Assembly (NCBI RefSeq): GCF_001545035.1
Contig: NZ_FCOJ02000031.1
Span: 23,925 to 87,924 of the forward strand
Reading direction: 5' to 3'
DNA length: 64,000 bases
Source: Caballeronia glebae
Lineage (GTDB): Bacteria; Pseudomonadota; Gammaproteobacteria; Burkholderiales; Burkholderiaceae
The position numbers were made by a program, and so were the translations under genes. Of the stretch, positions 62,312 through 64,000 are shown in pieces. Within the stretch, counting starts at the first letter, position 1. Every line of letters starts with the position of its first letter. The notes beneath the pieces are model-generated. The model worked only from the letters and a program-made list of their open reading frames with translations, searched no databases and had not been told where the DNA came from.

Positions 62312-62529
62312 GCCGCCGCACACACCTGCCTTCGGGCCTGTCTCGCGGGCTGGACTTCCTGATCGACGCCGACTGGTCGCCCCAGCAGGCGTTCGCCGTG
62401 TTCGAGCTGCTCAGCGATCTGCGCGCACGCATCTGGATGCGTTACGGCGTCGAGTTACACGAACTGATCCGCGCGCAGCGTTCGCCGCCCACCGATGTCG
62501 ATATCGACGATATCAAGGGCCGGTTCTGA
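62308..62529 (+). CDS. small IS21-element ORF (73 aa)
   Basis: GTG start overlapping the istB stop. Helical with SRGLDFLIDADWSPQQAFAV and FELLSDLRARIWMRYGVELH, acidic end. Occurs after istB in a subset of IS21 elements; function unknown. Confidence 0.65.
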   Translation: MSRRTHLPSGLSRGLDFLIDADWSPQQAFAVFELLSDLRARIWMRYGVELHELIRAQRSPPTDVDIDDIKGRF

Positions 62530-62779
62530 TCCTGTTTTACTCGCCCTGCGGGCGGCAATGCCTGCGGCGCATGGCCGAGTGTTTAACTCGACCTTGCGCC
62601 GCCGTCTGGTGTCGGATTTACGCCGCCGCCAACAAGGCGGCCACCGGTCATTTCGAGCTGCCCGGCACCCGGAAGTTGTGCATCTCATAACGGGTCGTAA
62701 TAAAACGATTTCACGCGAAGGCAAGGGTGTACAGTGAGCAGACGACCATCACTTGGTCGGTTAGTTTTTAGAGGTAGTT

Positions 62780-62971
62780 ATGCGATTAAATATCAAGAAA
62801 CCACTCCCTCCTGAGGAGAATGAGACGGCTTTCAAGCGGGATCGTCAGGCGCGCCTCCGCGTTCTCAAAACCGAGGACGCTAACCGGACAGACCAGAGGC
62901 GCATCAGCTATTCATGCATCGATTCGACCGTGAGCAAGTGGCGATTTCCTGCTAATGGGATGAAAATCTGA
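62780..62971 (+). CDS. small hypothetical protein (63 aa)
   Basis: MRLNIKKPLPPEENETAFKR opens a strongly charged, probably disordered N-terminus, followed by DANRTDQRRISYSCIDSTVS. It ends 2 bp before the DUF1488 GTG. Unknown. GAGGTAG sits 5 bp before the ATG. Confidence 0.45.
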   Translation: MRLNIKKPLPPEENETAFKRDRQARLRVLKTEDANRTDQRRISYSCIDSTVSKWRFPANGMKI

Positions 62972-62973
62972 TC

Positions 62974-63222
62974 GTGGCTCTCCATTTTCCGAATCCGAGC
63001 CGCAGCTACGATGCCACAAGGCATTGCGTGTTTTTCTGGGGTTATGACGATTCCCGGGAAATTACCTTTCAGGTTGACCGCGGAACGCTCAAAGGTCTGC
63101 AACCGACACTGGGAGCCGACGAACAGTCCGTATTGGTGGCCTTTGACGAATTTCGCGAAAAGCTACTTGAAATCGCGAAAGGTCGATACGTCCGCGGTCC
63201 GCAGAATCGATATTCGATTTGA
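62974..63222 (+). CDS. DUF1488-family protein
   Basis: 82 residues from a GTG: MALHFPNPSRSYDATRHCVF followed by WGYDDSREITFQVDRGTL and a helical end (EQSVLVAFDEFREKLLEIAK). The FPNPSRSYD opening is typical of DUF1488. Small soluble proteins widespread in Burkholderia, role unknown. Its stop overlaps the start region of the next frame. Confidence 0.8.
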   Translation: MALHFPNPSRSYDATRHCVFFWGYDDSREITFQVDRGTLKGLQPTLGADEQSVLVAFDEFREKLLEIAKGRYVRGPQNRYSI

Positions 63223-63314
63223 TGAAGGCCGCGGTGCCGTTGAGCTATTGCCGGTGGTCGCAAGGCTCCGTCGAGGCGTCGCTCCAGCCGCGGAAGCCGA
63301 ATAAGGTCTCTTTC

Positions 63315-63551
63315 ATGCATAGAGTGATCGCATATCGCAACTTCGAGATTGATGTCCAGTTGACTCCGGCTGCTGAAGACATGTTTGACGTGACTTTTCA
63401 GATCAAAGGCGGCACTAATCTCGATGTACTCGGCGCGCGAGGAAGCCGGATACCGCTGCGCAACGGCCCGTTCACTGAACGATGGGCCTATCTGGTGGGC
63501 GAAATCTCCGGGCAAGCGGCAATCGACGTCTTGCTTGGCCCTGTTGAGTGA
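63315..63551 (+). CDS. hypothetical protein (78 aa)
   Basis: Start at MHRVIAYRNFEIDVQLTPAA; the upstream extension to 63219 has a non-native composition. Two strand pairs (FEIDVQLTPAAEDMFDVTFQ, SRIPLRNGPFTERW) and a helix. Resembles short Burkholderia proteins of unknown function. Confidence 0.5.
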   Translation: MHRVIAYRNFEIDVQLTPAAEDMFDVTFQIKGGTNLDVLGARGSRIPLRNGPFTERWAYLVGEISGQAAIDVLLGPVE

Positions 63552-63684
63552 GCCATCTTTTCTTCGACCGGGCACCCCTGCTCACAGCCAAGATCCGCGA
63601 CACTCGACAGCGTCGCGATCGAGAACGACCCAGCAAAACAGTCCGGACTCTTACACCAAACGGACAAATACTAGGAAGGCAGTC

Positions 63685-63966
63685 ATGAAGGTTCGATTGG
63701 TTGACGTAATAAATCGCAACGGCACCGTGCTGCACACGTACCCGATTACCCTGAGTGAGTCGAGCAACGTCGCCGACGACTCCGAATACCAAGCCAAGGC
63801 GCTTGAAGCGGCAGCGCACGGCCGGCTAGTCCCTGACGCTGAGCTCGGCACGCTAACGGCCAGAATGCATACAGATCGGGGCGGTCAGATGGCTCCCTAC
63901 GGCGATGACCTGGACAGAAACTCGGCGGTTTCAAGGTTGAAGTGCAACAGCGGTTTTAATGTTTAG
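63685..63966 (+). CDS. hypothetical protein, possibly with a replaced C-terminus
   Basis: 93 residues from the ATG with AGGAAGG upstream. The first 66 (KVRLVDVINRNGTVLHTYPI, AKALEAAAHGRLVPDAELGT) look like a common Burkholderia small-protein family. The last 25 (APYGDDLDRNSAVSRLKCNS and on) look foreign. The bases TTGAAGTGCAACA at 63936-63948 resemble the end of an insertion sequence, so the gene may be cut by an element continuing beyond the window. Confidence 0.5.
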   Translation: MKVRLVDVINRNGTVLHTYPITLSESSNVADDSEYQAKALEAAAHGRLVPDAELGTLTARMHTDRGGQMAPYGDDLDRNSAVSRLKCNSGFNV

Positions 63967-64000
63967 AGCCATGAGGTTGAGCTGCCGAAGCGAGTGTTGC

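Larger units (their letters stand above)
56157..62529 (+). mobile_element. IS21-type four-gene element, interrupted
   Basis: Gene order: zinc-binding protein, istA, istB, small C-terminal ORF, all overlapping by a few bases. Removing the inserted recombinase element (57350-60742) restores one continuous istA. The ends of the element are not resolved; the repeats at 55903-56146 are candidates for the left side. Confidence 0.7.

Overview
The window is GC-rich DNA from a Burkholderiaceae genome, most likely Paraburkholderia or Caballeronia. This is judged from the protein families (RsbQ-type hydrolase with a PAS hybrid kinase, DUF4148, DUF1488, DUF3701-type integrase, ImuC/DnaE2, IS21/IS630/IS110/IS66 relatives) and the codon style. 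The outer parts (about 1-22.8 kb and 46-64 kb) are accessory DNA full of broken genes and insertion sequences. The centre (about 22.8-46 kb) is an intact catabolic region. This looks like a plastic stretch of a secondary chromosome or megaplasmid, but the sequence alone does not prove which replicon it is.

Layout. 1-14.5 kb holds signalling and stress-type genes: single-domain response regulators (one frameshifted), an RsbQ-like alpha/beta hydrolase followed after 2 bp by a PAS-histidine kinase-receiver hybrid, a CsbD-like protein, a glycosyltransferase with a HAD phosphatase, and a holin-like membrane protein pair, mixed with remnants of a kinase, a PRC-barrel protein and an integrase. 14.6-21.5 kb is a mobile cassette: a GTG-start accessory gene overlapping a frameshifted tyrosine recombinase, then a VapBC pair, then a same-strand array of very small genes. 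The short gaps of this array carry nine exact copies of GGAAAAC. The array includes GIY-YIG, HEPN-like, zinc-ribbon and PD-(D/E)XK-like proteins, and is cut off by a truncated IS5-family transposase that itself sits against an IS66 tail. 22.8-24.2 kb is an Rrf2 regulator with a perfect palindrome and a degenerate SDR gene.

24.3-39.5 kb is the most interesting region. It has a complete CUT2 (ribose/inositol-type) ABC importer, two Gfo/Idh/MocA dehydrogenases, a TIM-barrel sugar isomerase/dehydratase, an SDR, three small dimeric alpha/beta-barrel proteins, a hydroxyquinol 1,2-dioxygenase, a maleylacetate reductase and two LysR regulators. Three transcription units share a bipartite inverted-repeat element. 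My reading is an uptake and aromatisation route that turns a deoxy-cyclitol or related polyol into hydroxyquinol (1,2,4-trihydroxybenzene), which is then ring-cleaved to maleylacetate and 3-oxoadipate. The substrate is inferred, not shown. 40-46 kb encodes an oxidative hexuronate pathway: uronate dehydrogenase, MFS transporter, galactarate dehydratase, ketodeoxyglucarate aldolase and tartronate semialdehyde reductase.

46-64 kb holds a CheB-type methylesterase, a decayed dnaE2/imuC with an expanded hexamer repeat, IS110 and IS630 copies, a broken glycosyltransferase, several small proteins, and an IS21-type element whose istA is split by a 3.4-kb serine-recombinase element at a duplicated AAGG. 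Several short DUF1488-type genes close the window.
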